A stretch of 64,000 nt of DNA from DASCOT01 sp965197275 (lineage in GTDB: Bacteria > Acidobacteriota > UBA890 > WLXD01). A model generated the notes under the pieces. The model was not told the origin of the DNA. It saw only the letters and a program-made list of their open reading frames with translations, and ran no database searches. The stretch covers positions 372,001 through 436,000 of the forward strand of contig CBDAMQ010000033.1 of assembly GCA_965197275.1 (NCBI GenBank), written 5' to 3'. The translations under genes were made by a program, and so were the position numbers. Below, one piece after another: positions 26,614-36,235 of this stretch; position 1 is the first letter of the stretch; each line of letters starts with the position of its first letter.

Positions 26614-28290
26614 CTACAGGCCCTCGGCCTTGCTGCACCGGCGAGGATCGCCGCAGGCGGTCATCGTGCCCACGCCCGGTTCGAAGTGGATTCCTTCGAA
26701 CGAGCCGTGGTAGAGGCTCCAAGGGTTGACGATGTCGAACTCGATACCCCGCTGCTCGACAGCCTTGCGGACGCGGTGGTCGTAGTTCTTCTCGATCGTG
26801 ATTCCACCGCTGCCGACCGGGCCCCCGTAGCGCGGTCGGTTTACCGACTCCTCGATCGGCATGGCGAAATCCATGATGTTGACCGCGTTCTGGAGCATGC
26901 ATTGCGACAGGCTCCGGCTGGGCGATCCTCCGGCGACGAAAGGCGCCGCGTCCTTGAAGACGATCATGCCGCCCGGGCCCACGAGTCCGCGCTCGCCCGG
27001 GCTGCCCCCGTAGACTCGCAGCGAGCACAGGTTCACACCGTTTACCCATAGGCCGGTCTCGAACGGAGCCTGGTTCGACGAGTGCACCAGGCTGGCGACG
27101 TTGCCTTGCTCGTCGGCCACGGTCACGGCGCAGGTGTCTTCGGGCAAGGAGTCGGCTGCCGTGGTTGGCGTTACCTCCCCTGTCTGCAGTTGCTCCAGAC
27201 GCCGGCGGGCCAGTTCGTCAGCGTCGAGGCTGTTCGGTCTGAAGTAGTCACCCTCGACGATCGTCAGGCTGCGGATCATCTGATACATGGTGTCGGCCGA
27301 TTCCGTCGGCGGACCCTGCGCCGGGATATCCAGCAGCTCCAGAACATCCAAGGTCTCGGTGATCACCGGCAGCGCGTAGCCGTTGAAATCACGATAGGCG
27401 ATCGGCAGCGCGCGGACGTCGAATCCACGGTAGGTGCTCGCAGCCGCCTCTTCGGTCGTCGCCTCGTAGCGCTCCATGTCCTGGAGCGTGACGTCGCGGC
27501 CGCCGTCCTGGGAGATACGGCAAAACTCTTCGGCGAAATCGCCGCGATAGAAGTATTCGTTACCTTCCTCGGCCAGCTGCTCGAGCGTATGGGCGGCCTC
27601 CTCTTGATAGAGCATCGCGCCCGGGCGGGGAATGGCATGGTCGGGCATGTAGATCCTCAGCCCCGCATCGGAGCGACCGATCTTCTCCGACTCCATGAAG
27701 ATCTCGCCCCAGAGGAACGGGTGAGTCTCGAAGCCCTCGCGAGCGTACCGAATGGCCGGAGCCATGAGCTCTTTCTTCGGCTTCGTGCCGAAACGCGAGC
27801 GTGCTTCCTCGAAACCGGCCCAGAACCCCGGCACGCCGGGCCCGCCCCAGGCCTCCGGCGCTCCGTCGGTCTCCGGGGCTCCAAGCGGCACGTTGGCACT
27901 GCCATCGACATACGTCGTCTTGCCGCTCGCGGCGTCGTAGTAGGTCAACGTCAAGTACCCGGTGACTCCTACCAGGTGTGGTTGGATCACGGTCTGCGTA
28001 ATGGCGACGCAGAGCGCGGCGTCGCAGGCGTTGCCGCCGGATCTCAGGACGTTGACGGCTTCGCGCGTGGCAAGCGGATGCGAGGTAATCGCCATGCCCG
28101 TACTGCTCCGCGCCGGGGTCTTGCGGCCGAATTGTGCTTCAGCGATGAGCTCCTTCCGTTCCCGATCACCGATTCTGTCAACCGCTTGCCAGGAGGCCGG
28201 ACCCCGTCGGACGGTTGACTCCGAGAGACCGAGCTCCCCGACTCCCGCCACTGCGAACGCGTTCCTGAGAAAGGCTCTTCGATCCTGCAT
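26614..28290 (-). CDS. Gamma-glutamyltransferase family protein, exported
   Basis: A 558-residue Ntn-hydrolase precursor; the start at 28290 is chosen for its GGAGG site and because it opens a Tat-like leader (MQDRRAFLRNAFAVAGV). The large-subunit half shows MAITSHPLATREAVNVLRSGGNACDAALCV. The cleavage and nucleophile position is Thr386 in LPEDTCAVTVAD, spaced as in Escherichia coli Ggt (TTHYSVVD), although the next two residues are Cys-Ala instead of Thr-His. The small subunit has NVASLVHSSNQAPFETGLW and GPGGMIVFKD. The enzyme would transfer or hydrolyse gamma-glutamyl groups of glutathione or peptides in the periplasm. The changed motif means activity is likely but not certain. It is convergent with the second permease. 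Confidence 0.88.
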   Translation of the reverse strand: MQDRRAFLRNAFAVAGVGELGLSESTVRRGPASWQAVDRIGDRERKELIAEAQFGRKTPARSSTGMAITSHPLATREAVNVLRSGGNACDAALCVAITQTVIQPHLVGVTGYLTLTYYDAASGKTTYVDGSANVPLGAPETDGAPEAWGGPGVPGFWAGFEEARSRFGTKPKKELMAPAIRYAREGFETHPFLWGEIFMESEKIGRSDAGLRIYMPDHAIPRPGAMLYQEEAAHTLEQLAEEGNEYFYRGDFAEEFCRISQDGGRDVTLQDMERYEATTEEAAASTYRGFDVRALPIAYRDFNGYALPVITETLDVLELLDIPAQGPPTESADTMYQMIRSLTIVEGDYFRPNSLDADELARRRLEQLQTGEVTPTTAADSLPEDTCAVTVADEQGNVASLVHSSNQAPFETGLWVNGVNLCSLRVYGGSPGERGLVGPGGMIVFKDAAPFVAGGSPSRSLSQCMLQNAVNIMDFAMPIEESVNRPRYGGPVGSGGITIEKNYDHRVRKAVEQRGIEFDIVNPWSLYHGSFEGIHFEPGVGTMTACGDPRRCSKAEGL

Positions 28291-28429
28291 CGACTTTCTC
28301 CCTCCGAGCACAGATACCATCGCTCCACGGCGCGAGTTTATTCTCTGCCGCGGCTTCGCGCGTTGCCGAAGATCCTGGCGCAGGGCAAGACCAACATCGT
28401 GCTCGCGGAGGTTTCGAGAAGCTCCTCAC

Positions 28430-28568
28430 GGCGCGCGCCACGCAGCTCGGCGACGAGTTCGACTTCGGCGTGTTCCTCGACGAGATGTTCGCCCTGGGTT
28501 AGCTCCCGGTCGCCCTGCTCCACTGGGAAATGACCGGTTTGACCGACGAGGTGGACAAGCTCTTGTAG
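28430..28568 (+). pseudogene. C-terminal remnant of a DUF885-like protein
   Basis: An out-of-context frame reads GFEKLLTARATQLGDEFDFG, then VFLDEMFALG, a TAG at 28500-28502, and LPVALLHWEMTGLTDEVDKLL to a second stop at 28566-28568. The pattern resembles the end of DUF885 (peptidase-like) proteins. Nothing of the rest of the gene remains between this and the GGT gene start, so it is a truncated relic. Confidence 0.45.
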
Positions 28569-28617
28569 CCGGGGCCAAGGCATAATGTCCGTCGAATCCC
28601 GAAGAAGGAGAGTCCCG

Positions 28618-30861
28618 ATGGGGTCGAGCAACGACTCGACACGGTTTCCCGGCCTGCTCTTGGCGTTGACCGGTGCGTGCCTGGCGGTTTCGAGCACAGT
28701 CTCCATTGCCGGTGCGCCCGGGAGTCCGACGACGTCGTCGGCGTTGACGCAAGAGCCGCCCGCGCAGACGCCGACATTCCGATCGGCGGTCGCGCGCGTC
28801 CGCGTCGACGCCATCGTCAACGACAGCGACGGCAACTTCATCGACGACCTGAAGGCGGAGGACTTCCGGCTCTTCGAGGACGGGGTCGAGCAGGAGATCC
28901 TGAACGTCCAGCTCACGAGCCTGATTAGCGGGCAAGTGAGGGACGTGAGCTCACCTGGTGACGGGGACACCGTGTCTCCGCCTGCTCCCCGAAGCCCCGC
29001 AACTCTGGGCGCCGTTCTCTATTTCGTCGACTTGCCCAGCTTGGATCGGGCGAATCAGCCGCAGCTGGTACAAGCGTTCCAGGGCTTCTTCGAGGGGGAT
29101 GGTGACCTGGAGGTCCCCCAAGGGGTCTTCATGCTCGACAACGCCGGCAGGATTCACGAGCTGGCGCCGCTTACGACCGATCGGCAAATGCTACGCACCG
29201 CGGCGGAGGTGGTATCGAACGCGGGAGCGTCGACCGACTCGATCTTCAGCAAGATGACGCGCGAGTACGGGCCAGTAATGAAAACGGCTATCGACGCGCT
29301 GAACTCGGCCGGGGGCGGCGTCTCGTCGGCGAACTCGTCGGTTGGCATCAACGTGCGCGAAGTCATCCTGAGCTTGGAGCGCAAGGCAGAACGCGACGGC
29401 GAGATCGAGCGTCAGCGCGCCGAGAAGACGCTCAGGAGGCTCATCGAGCTCACCCACGCTCTGTCGGTGATGGAGGGCCGGACCGCCCTGGTATGGATCT
29501 CGTCGGGTGCGATGATCACCGAAGGAGGACCGTACGGGGCCTTCGCGGCGGCCGTGCGCGAGGCCGTCGGCGCGGAGCTGCGGGCCTCGACCTTGACCAG
29601 GTCATCGCCCGAACGGCAGCTGCTCGATGTGATGGACGAGCTGTACGAAGTCGCGAATACCGGCAGCGTCAGCATCTACACCATCGATCCCCGACCGATC
29701 TCGGAGCTCAGCGCGCTTGGTACCAGGGCAGGAGTCGGCAACAACCAGGTCTCGAACGCGCTGCGCCGAAACGTGCGTCCAGCCTACAGTGACCTGACAG
29801 CCCCGCTCACTGACGTGGCCGCCCGTACTGGCGGCCGCGCGTTCATAGGGTGGGCTGATCTCGATCGGGCCTTCGAGGAGCAATACATCGACACAACCCA
29901 GTTTTACCTGATCTTCTATCAGCCGCCGGCACCTCACGAAGACGGGGAGTATCACGAGATCGATGTTCGAGTGAATGCCCTCGGCGCCGATGTCAGAGCT
30001 CGCCCAGGCTACCGCGATGTTCCGGATTCGGTACTGAAGACCCGTAGAGTAGCTGCTGCGCTGACGCTGCCCGGTTCCGTGATCGGCCGACCGTTGCCGA
30101 CGAAGGCCTTCCACCGCTTCGCCGCCGATGGTTCGTCCGTGATCCTCGTAGCAGCCGGGTTGCCGCGACCTGCTGAAACCGTCACCGGTAGCTGGGCGCC
30201 AGCGTTCGGGCGAGTCGACCCGCAGGAGGACCTTCCCGACGACAGACTCGGCATCTCGCTTTTCAGCGTGCACGCAATCGCGGTCAACAACGTCGGAAGG
30301 GTCGTCCACGAGACCCACGAGGCGGTGCAACCCGGCGGGGAACCAGGGGTACAGACTCCACTGGGCGCGGAATCACGGTACTTCCACTACACGACGGAGT
30401 GGTCGGTCGAACCGGGCACCTACGAGGTGCGCGTGTTGGTGACCGAAGAGGTCGGTGATCGCGTGGGCACTTCGAGGCTCCGGGTCGACGTTCCACCGAG
30501 CCAGGATCGCTGGCTGATGGCAGATCCGATGCTGGTGTCCGTGGATACGAGCGCCGGACTGATCAGGCCCTTGCTGACCCAGAGCGTACCCGCCGGTATC
30601 CGGGTTGCTGCAAGCGTCCAGGTCAGCGGGGCGGTCAGCCCGCATGTTGCGGTCTCGATCCGTTACTCGGCCACCCAGGAGACCATCGCCCAAGTGTCGG
30701 CCAAGGCGCTACCGCTCGAGGGCCCGGGCGTCCACGGCGGTATTCTACCCATGCCTCGACTCGATCCCGGCGAGTATCAGGTCGAGTTGCAGATCATAGA
30801 TACGACCGTCGACGAGCGGGCGGTTCGGTTGTTGCCGCTGTACGTGGTGGAGCCCGACTAG
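28618..30861 (+). CDS. VWFA-related secreted protein (acidobacterial type)
   Basis: The start at 28618 (GGAG site before it) gives 747 residues with a signal peptide (LLLALTGACLAVSSTVSIAGA). The VWFA-related pattern found mainly in Acidobacteriota opens with VDAIVNDSDGNFIDDLKAEDFRLFEDGVEQEI. A divergent von Willebrand A fold follows (VLYFVDLPSLDRANQ ... MEGRTALVWISSGAMITEG ... VSIYTIDPRP). The end, from about residue 500, has beta-rich segments without a known signature. The protein is probably exported and may bind metals or partners through the A-domain; no MIDAS motif is obvious. It stands alone and its role is unknown. Confidence 0.85.
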   Translation: MGSSNDSTRFPGLLLALTGACLAVSSTVSIAGAPGSPTTSSALTQEPPAQTPTFRSAVARVRVDAIVNDSDGNFIDDLKAEDFRLFEDGVEQEILNVQLTSLISGQVRDVSSPGDGDTVSPPAPRSPATLGAVLYFVDLPSLDRANQPQLVQAFQGFFEGDGDLEVPQGVFMLDNAGRIHELAPLTTDRQMLRTAAEVVSNAGASTDSIFSKMTREYGPVMKTAIDALNSAGGGVSSANSSVGINVREVILSLERKAERDGEIERQRAEKTLRRLIELTHALSVMEGRTALVWISSGAMITEGGPYGAFAAAVREAVGAELRASTLTRSSPERQLLDVMDELYEVANTGSVSIYTIDPRPISELSALGTRAGVGNNQVSNALRRNVRPAYSDLTAPLTDVAARTGGRAFIGWADLDRAFEEQYIDTTQFYLIFYQPPAPHEDGEYHEIDVRVNALGADVRARPGYRDVPDSVLKTRRVAAALTLPGSVIGRPLPTKAFHRFAADGSSVILVAAGLPRPAETVTGSWAPAFGRVDPQEDLPDDRLGISLFSVHAIAVNNVGRVVHETHEAVQPGGEPGVQTPLGAESRYFHYTTEWSVEPGTYEVRVLVTEEVGDRVGTSRLRVDVPPSQDRWLMADPMLVSVDTSAGLIRPLLTQSVPAGIRVAASVQVSGAVSPHVAVSIRYSATQETIAQVSAKALPLEGPGVHGGILPMPRLDPGEYQVELQIIDTTVDERAVRLLPLYVVEPD

Positions 30862-30940
30862 CGCGAAGGCGAGGCTGCGCGTGGCCGGGGTTAAGATGCT
30901 CGCGGAGTGCAATGAGACACCTCGGCCAGGAGCATGGACG

Positions 30941-31438
30941 ATGAGCAACGTCACACTGCGCGTGAACGGCGCCACACACACGGTCGACGTCGACCCGGCG
31001 ACCCGGCTGCTCTATGTGCTTCGGAACGACCTCGGCCTGCGGGGGCCGCGGTTCGGCTGTGGTCTCGGCCAGTGTGGAGCGTGCACGGTGATCATCGACG
31101 GCGTGGCGACGCGGTCGTGTGTCACGCGCGCGTCGCGGGTGAGGGGCCAGATCACGACGCTCGAGGGTCTTGCCACCAACGGGACGCTGGATCCGGTGCA
31201 ACAGGCCTGGATCGACGAGCAGGTGCCGCAGTGCGGCTTCTGCCAAAACGGCCAGATCATGACCGCCAAGGCCCTGCTGGATCAGAATCCGAACCCGACC
31301 GATGCCGAGATTCGCGAGGGGATGGCGCGAGCCCTGTGTCGGTGCATGACGTACTACCGCGTACAGGCGGCGATCAAGCGGGTGGCGCGAGGGGCGCAGG
31401 CCGGCGAACCGACCGTCGCCGAGGAGGTGGCCCGATGA
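30941..31438 (+). CDS. [2Fe-2S]-binding small subunit of a molybdenum hydroxylase
   Basis: The start at 30941 (MSNVTLRVNG) follows a CCAGGAG site and gives a 165-residue protein. Four plus four cysteines bind two [2Fe-2S] clusters: the plant-ferredoxin-type CGLGQCGACTV with a distal RSC, and the helical CGFCQNG with ALCRCMTYYRV. This is the small subunit of the xanthine-oxidase family (as in isoquinoline 1-oxidoreductase IorA and aldehyde dehydrogenases). It passes electrons from the molybdenum centre in the next gene, with which it overlaps by 4 bp (ATGA). No FAD subunit (CoxM type) is present, so the acceptor is probably a cytochrome or quinone. Confidence 0.93.
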   Translation: MSNVTLRVNGATHTVDVDPATRLLYVLRNDLGLRGPRFGCGLGQCGACTVIIDGVATRSCVTRASRVRGQITTLEGLATNGTLDPVQQAWIDEQVPQCGFCQNGQIMTAKALLDQNPNPTDAEIREGMARALCRCMTYYRVQAAIKRVARGAQAGEPTVAEEVAR

Positions 31439-33831
31439 CCACCTTCACGAGTATCCCGAGAGCCATTGAAGACGTACTGCAGGGCAGTATCCCATCGACC
31501 TCGCGGAGGGAATTCCTGAGGTCTTCGGGTGCCCTTGTCGTGAGCTTCAGCGCCACCGCGGTTGCGGGCACCGATGCACTCGCGGCGACCGGCGGCGGAG
31601 AGGGGGCTTTCGCCCAGGCGGCGGGCCCGTACCCAGACCCCGACTTCAGGCAGCTAGATACCTGGGTGGCGATCCACGCCGACAACACCGCGACGTTCTA
31701 CGTCGGCAAGACCGACTGTGGTCAGGGGACAGGCACCGCGTTCCGGCAGATGATGGCTGACGAGCTGGATATCGCCTACGAGGCGACCAGCCTCGTCATG
31801 GGTAGAACCGACGTCACCCCCGACCAGGGCGGGTCGGGTGGGTCGGATGCGATCCAGCGCGACGGCTGGCCGATGCGGCGTGTGGCTGCCGAGGCGCGGC
31901 GCGTGCTGCTGGAGCTGGCTTCGGAGCGGTTCGGAGTACCGGTCGAGCAACTCGAGGTTCGTGACGCGGTGATTGCCCTGAGATCGGACACTTCCCGGAC
32001 CGTCACCTACGCAGAGCTGGTGAGCGAGCGACGGTTCAACGTCACGCTCACCGGAGGCGACGTCAACGCGATCGCGGGTGTGGCCGACGTCAAGCCGGTG
32101 GGCGATCTCCGGATCGTCGGCCAATCGCCGCAGCGCTACGACATTCCCCCGAAGGTCGACGGGTCGTTGACCTGGGCAGTCGATGTCACGCTGCCCGGGA
32201 TGGTCCATGCACGCAACGTCAGGCCGCCGGTTGTCGGTGCCACTCTGCGCAGCATCGACGAGGCATCGGTCCGCGACCTGCCGGGGTTCATCCGTGTGGT
32301 CAGCAAGGGCAACTACGTTGCCGTGGTTTGCGAGCGAGAAGTGCAGGCCATCGACGCTGCCAGGCGACTCCAGGCGGAGTGGGACAACCCGTCCTCCGCG
32401 CCGTTCCCGACTTCCGATGAGCTGTATACGTACATGCGCAGCGCGACGCCCACCTCGAGCAGGGATCCGGAGGTGGTGGGAGATCCGACGGCGGCGCTCG
32501 CGGGCGCGGCGCAGGTGATCGAGGCCGAATACGACGTCCCGTTCCAGGGACACACCGCCTTCGGTCCGGCCCACGCTCTGGCCGACCCTTCCGACGGCCA
32601 GATGACGATCTACTCCAACGACATGAAGTCCTACGGCATGCGCAACGGCATCGCCGAGTTTCTCGGCATGCCGAGAGATCGGGTGCGTGTCGTCTGGATG
32701 GAAGGCTCCCAAGCGTACGGGCGCACGGCCGCCGACGATGCCGGCTTCGAGGCGGCATTCCTGGCCAAGGAGATCGGTCGGCCAGTGCGTATGCAGTGGA
32801 CCAGGGAGGAGGAAACCGCCTGGGACACGAAGGGACCGGCGTTCACACTCAGCTTACGCGGCGGTTTGGATGCGGAGGGCCGGGTGGTGGCCCTCGAGTA
32901 CGACGCCCAGAGCGCCGACTACAATCACGTCGGGTACAACGAGGTCGAGACCGTACTGATCTCGCAGCTCATCGGAACACGGCTCCCGACGCCGAACAGG
33001 GGCCGCGCTTCGACGCCGTCTGAGATGTATGCCATCCCCAACCGGCGCACGACGGCTCAGGTCGTTCGGCTTCCGTTGATCTGGGAGACGCCGCTGCGAA
33101 CCGGCAACCTCCGGGATCCCAACGGACCGCAGGTCACCTTCGCGGCTGAATCGTTCATCGACGAGCTGGCGGCAGCGGCGCGCGCCGATCCGGTAGAGTT
33201 CCGGCTGAAACTGCTCGCTGGTAGCAGCGACGATGACAGCGGGTTCCGACGGGTGCGCTCGGTCGCGGTCGTGCGTGCGGCTGCCGATGTCTTCGGCTGG
33301 GATACGCGGCCTTCGCCCAAACCGCCCGGCACAGGAACGGTTCTGACCGGGCGCGGGATTGCATATTCCTTCCGTAGCCAGACGATCGTTGCCGAGATCG
33401 CCGAGGTCGAGGTGAATCGCGACACCGGTCACGTCTGGGTAAAGCGGCTCGTCTGCGCGCACGACTGCGGGTTGGTCATCAACCCGGAGGGGCTGCGGCG
33501 CACGATCGAGTGCGGCATGTTGCACTCGCTGAGTCGCGCGCTGCACGAAGAGGTGCAGTTCGACAACGAAAAGGTCACCAGCGCGGACTGGCTGTCGCAC
33601 CCCAGCCTCAGGCACACCGACACGCCGGAGCAGATCGACGTGGTACTGGTGAACGGCGATCCCGATCCGGAGCGCTACGATCTGCCGCCCTACGGAGCCG
33701 GCGAGGCGGTCTGCAAACCGATGATCGCGGCGGTTGCCAATGCCATCTACGACGCCACCGGTGTTCGTCTGCGCCGGGCGCCCTTCCGCGACGAGCGCGT
33801 GCTCGGGGCGCTCGCGGCCGCGCGCGCATAG
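31435..33831 (+). CDS. Molybdopterin-binding large subunit (IorB/aldehyde dehydrogenase type), Tat-exported
   Basis: A 798-residue catalytic subunit starting in the ATGA overlap with the [2Fe-2S] subunit gene. A Tat signal is visible (SRREFLRSSGALVVSF). The family segments are KTDCGQGTGTAFRQMMADELD, QGGSGGSDAIQRDGWPMRRVAAEARR for the cofactor, a second half with EGSQAYGRTAADDAGFEAAFLA, and the active-site Glu757 in YGAGEAVCKP. Members hydroxylate aromatic N-heterocycles or oxidise aldehydes with water as the oxygen source. The Tat leader means it is folded with cofactor in the cytoplasm and exported together with the small subunit. The substrate is unknown; no maturation gene is in the window. 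Confidence 0.92.
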   Translation: MTTFTSIPRAIEDVLQGSIPSTSRREFLRSSGALVVSFSATAVAGTDALAATGGGEGAFAQAAGPYPDPDFRQLDTWVAIHADNTATFYVGKTDCGQGTGTAFRQMMADELDIAYEATSLVMGRTDVTPDQGGSGGSDAIQRDGWPMRRVAAEARRVLLELASERFGVPVEQLEVRDAVIALRSDTSRTVTYAELVSERRFNVTLTGGDVNAIAGVADVKPVGDLRIVGQSPQRYDIPPKVDGSLTWAVDVTLPGMVHARNVRPPVVGATLRSIDEASVRDLPGFIRVVSKGNYVAVVCEREVQAIDAARRLQAEWDNPSSAPFPTSDELYTYMRSATPTSSRDPEVVGDPTAALAGAAQVIEAEYDVPFQGHTAFGPAHALADPSDGQMTIYSNDMKSYGMRNGIAEFLGMPRDRVRVVWMEGSQAYGRTAADDAGFEAAFLAKEIGRPVRMQWTREEETAWDTKGPAFTLSLRGGLDAEGRVVALEYDAQSADYNHVGYNEVETVLISQLIGTRLPTPNRGRASTPSEMYAIPNRRTTAQVVRLPLIWETPLRTGNLRDPNGPQVTFAAESFIDELAAAARADPVEFRLKLLAGSSDDDSGFRRVRSVAVVRAAADVFGWDTRPSPKPPGTGTVLTGRGIAYSFRSQTIVAEIAEVEVNRDTGHVWVKRLVCAHDCGLVINPEGLRRTIECGMLHSLSRALHEEVQFDNEKVTSADWLSHPSLRHTDTPEQIDVVLVNGDPDPERYDLPPYGAGEAVCKPMIAAVANAIYDATGVRLRRAPFRDERVLGALAAARA

Positions 33832-33848
33832 GCACGTAGATCGGCACC

Positions 33849-35216
33849 GTGAGTAGGCTACCAGGAGCGCTCGTCCTCACGATGACGGTTGCGGGCGTTG
33901 GCCCGCAGGCTGGTGGGAGCGATTGGCCGCAGTGGCGCGGGGTCGATCGTATCGGTCACTGGAACGAGACCGGCATCGTCGAGACGCTGCCCGCCGAGCT
34001 CCTGATGAACTGGCGCGTACCGATCAACTCGGGCTACGCGGGACCTTCGGTGGCCGCCGGTCGGGTCTTCGTGACGGATTGGGCCGAGCACCCCGAGTCC
34101 CGAACGATCGACGGTACTGAGCGCGTGCTCGCCCTCGACGAGCAGACCGGGGAGGTCCTCTGGACGCACGAGTGGCAGACCAGCTACCGCATGTTGATGG
34201 CGTCGTACGCGATCGGACCGCGGGCCACGCCCACCGTGGACGGCGACCGCGTCTACGTGCTCGGCGCCACCGGCAGGCTCTTCTGCCTCGACGTCGAGAC
34301 CGGCGCGGTCCGCTGGCAGACCGATTATGCCGAGGACTACGGCACCATTATCCCCACCTGGGGCACAACGAGCGCACCGCTCGTCGACGGGGACCTACTG
34401 ATCGCCGTAGTCGGTGCCGAACCGGATGGCATGGTGATGGCGTTCGACAAGCTTACCGGTGAAGAGCACTGGCGCTCGGTCCGCGTCACCGGTGAGATGG
34501 GCTACAGCCAACCGGTAATCTATCGAGCCGGCGGCGTCCGTCAGCTGATCGTGTGGCATGCCTCCGGGCTCGTCTCGCTGGATCCCGGCAGCGGCGCGAT
34601 CTACTGGGTGCAGCCGATCGAGGCCGGCGCCGGCATGGCGGTCGCTACCCCGGTCAAAGAGGGTGACTATCTCTTGGTCTCCCAGCTCCACCACGGCTCG
34701 ACCATGATGCGTTTGAGCTCGGATCGACCGGACGCGGCGATGTTATGGCAAGGGACAAGTCGCAACGTAGACCGGCCCGACGGGCTCCACACAACGATCA
34801 GCAGCCCCATCATCATCGGCGACTACCTCTATGGCGTGGGAGTGAACGGTGAGCTCCGTGGCCTCGACGCCCGGAGCGGTGAGCGGCTGTGGGAAGACCT
34901 GACGATGAACGCCGCGGAGCGCCAGCAGTGGGGCGTCATCCGGTGGGGCACGGCATTCATGGTGCGACAGGGCGACCGCTACTTCATGAACAGCGACGAG
35001 GGCAACTTGATCATTGCGCGGTTCACGCCCCAGGGCTACGAGGAGCTCAGCCGGACGCGGCTGATCGAGCCGACAACCAGTGCCGGCCTCGGCGCAGTTC
35101 GCCGCTACGACCGTCTCGTCAACTGGACACACCCCGCCTACGCGAACCGGCACATCGTGCACCGTAACGATCGCGAGATCCTCCGCGCCTCGCTGGCGGC
35201 GGCCGACTACGAGTAG
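33849..35216 (+). CDS. PQQ-like beta-propeller protein, exported
   Basis: A 455-residue protein from a GTG at 33849, 17 bp after the molybdenum subunit. After a short hydrophobic N-terminus it opens DWPQWRGVDRIGHWNETGI, the standard start of the PQQ-repeat (outer-membrane BamB-like) propeller family. Repeats of VLALDEQTGEVLWTHEW, LFCLDVETGAVRWQ and LRGLDARSGERLW are seen. There is no sign of a quinoprotein active site, so this is probably a structural or ligand-binding propeller. Its closeness to the molybdenum hydroxylase genes suggests the same transcript and perhaps an electron-transfer partner. Confidence 0.85.
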   Translation: MSRLPGALVLTMTVAGVGPQAGGSDWPQWRGVDRIGHWNETGIVETLPAELLMNWRVPINSGYAGPSVAAGRVFVTDWAEHPESRTIDGTERVLALDEQTGEVLWTHEWQTSYRMLMASYAIGPRATPTVDGDRVYVLGATGRLFCLDVETGAVRWQTDYAEDYGTIIPTWGTTSAPLVDGDLLIAVVGAEPDGMVMAFDKLTGEEHWRSVRVTGEMGYSQPVIYRAGGVRQLIVWHASGLVSLDPGSGAIYWVQPIEAGAGMAVATPVKEGDYLLVSQLHHGSTMMRLSSDRPDAAMLWQGTSRNVDRPDGLHTTISSPIIIGDYLYGVGVNGELRGLDARSGERLWEDLTMNAAERQQWGVIRWGTAFMVRQGDRYFMNSDEGNLIIARFTPQGYEELSRTRLIEPTTSAGLGAVRRYDRLVNWTHPAYANRHIVHRNDREILRASLAAADYE

Positions 35217-35373
35217 GGCGATGTACTAGCGGAGGAGCGGCTGCGTCGATCGCGGTGACCACAGGTTGTTGTTGGATCTCGCAGGCTACCGGCGATAGGC
35301 TTCACGCGCTCATCCAAACGCTTGCGTAAGTTCGCGTCCGAGAATTCGACGATCATGGGAGTTGGCTAGCTAG

Positions 35374-35685
35374 ATGACCGTTCAAGAGCTCATCACGCGG
35401 TTTCCGGAGATCCCGGCCGACCTGCATCAGGAACCGCTGCTGGCGGAGTTCGCCGCGGCGCTCGGCGATCTGCTGGCGGTCGCCAGGGATCCGAGCGCCT
35501 GTGCGGCCGAGTACGATGCCGCCAACCACTACTACCTCGGGCTGATCAGCCCGCTGAAGATCTACATGTACGGGTTATCGAGTCGAGACAAGGCGCTGGA
35601 GCATCTGAGCGACATGCTGGAGCGCCGCGCGGCCGACGAGGACGGTTTCGCTGCTAGCCTGATCCCCGAGCGCGCCGCGAGCTAG
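35374..35685 (+). CDS. Small conserved-looking hypothetical protein
   Basis: A 103-residue protein, predicted alpha-helical and soluble, with a cluster of acidic residues and YDAANHYYLGLISPLKIYMYG in the middle. There are no membrane segments and no motif I recognise. It is flanked by a 157-bp gap on the left and 76 bp on the right; codon use matches its neighbours, which favours a real gene. Confidence 0.6.
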   Translation: MTVQELITRFPEIPADLHQEPLLAEFAAALGDLLAVARDPSACAAEYDAANHYYLGLISPLKIYMYGLSSRDKALEHLSDMLERRAADEDGFAASLIPERAAS

Positions 35686-35761
35686 AGACGGCGTAACCGG
35701 CCGTTACGCGGTAGCCAAGGCGGCCAGATCATTGCCCAGAACCGACATGCGGAGAGAACTG

Positions 35762-36235
35762 ATGACGCGGAGAGTCTTGCTTGCGTTGGCCACCGTCGCG
35801 CTCACTCTTGTAACCGGGGGGTGCAATGTCACCAACTTGTTCCTGGCCTTTGTCCCCGAGGTCATCTACCGCGACGGAGTGTGGACGGAGAAGGAGTGCG
35901 TGGTCTTCACCGGTTCTCCGTTCGAGATTACGAGCGGCAAGTACAGGGTGCTTGGTAGTCTGCCGTCAGGAGCCCCGCCCCCTAGGCTGATCAAGTTCCG
36001 GTTTACCGGCTTTGGCGCGGATGAACGGAGAGTGGGGAAACGCCAGGTCAGGATCAAGGTCAACGACGATGGGAGCATCGACGACACGGTCAACAACAAG
36101 AAGGAGCTCGCCCTCGACCAGGGGGACACTCTCTGCATCGCCATTCGACCCGAAGGAGCCGACATCCAGCGTTCATCCACCCGCGTGGCCGGCCGAGAGC
36201 AACAGGTCGTGCTCAACGCGTTCAAGCTCGAGTAG
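35762..36235 (+). CDS. Small lipoprotein of unknown function
   Basis: The start at 35762 (MTRRVLLALATVALTLVTGGC) is taken over an earlier Met because of the GGAG site 7 bases before it. The lipobox LVTGGC marks an envelope lipoprotein; the mature part is about 140 residues. It is beta-rich (EVIYRDGVWTEKECVVFTGSPFEITSGKY) and has two cysteines in the mature domain, which could pair. No family recognised. It is 76 bp downstream of the small hypothetical gene and 115 bp upstream of a membrane-protein gene. Confidence 0.7.
   Translation: MTRRVLLALATVALTLVTGGCNVTNLFLAFVPEVIYRDGVWTEKECVVFTGSPFEITSGKYRVLGSLPSGAPPPRLIKFRFTGFGADERRVGKRQVRIKVNDDGSIDDTVNNKKELALDQGDTLCIAIRPEGADIQRSSTRVAGREQQVVLNAFKLE

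Noticed and set aside
27082..28218. A 378-codon frame opposite the gamma-glutamyltransferase gene
   Set aside because: Low-complexity Arg/Gly/Val sequence without motifs; the opposite strand is a complete enzyme.
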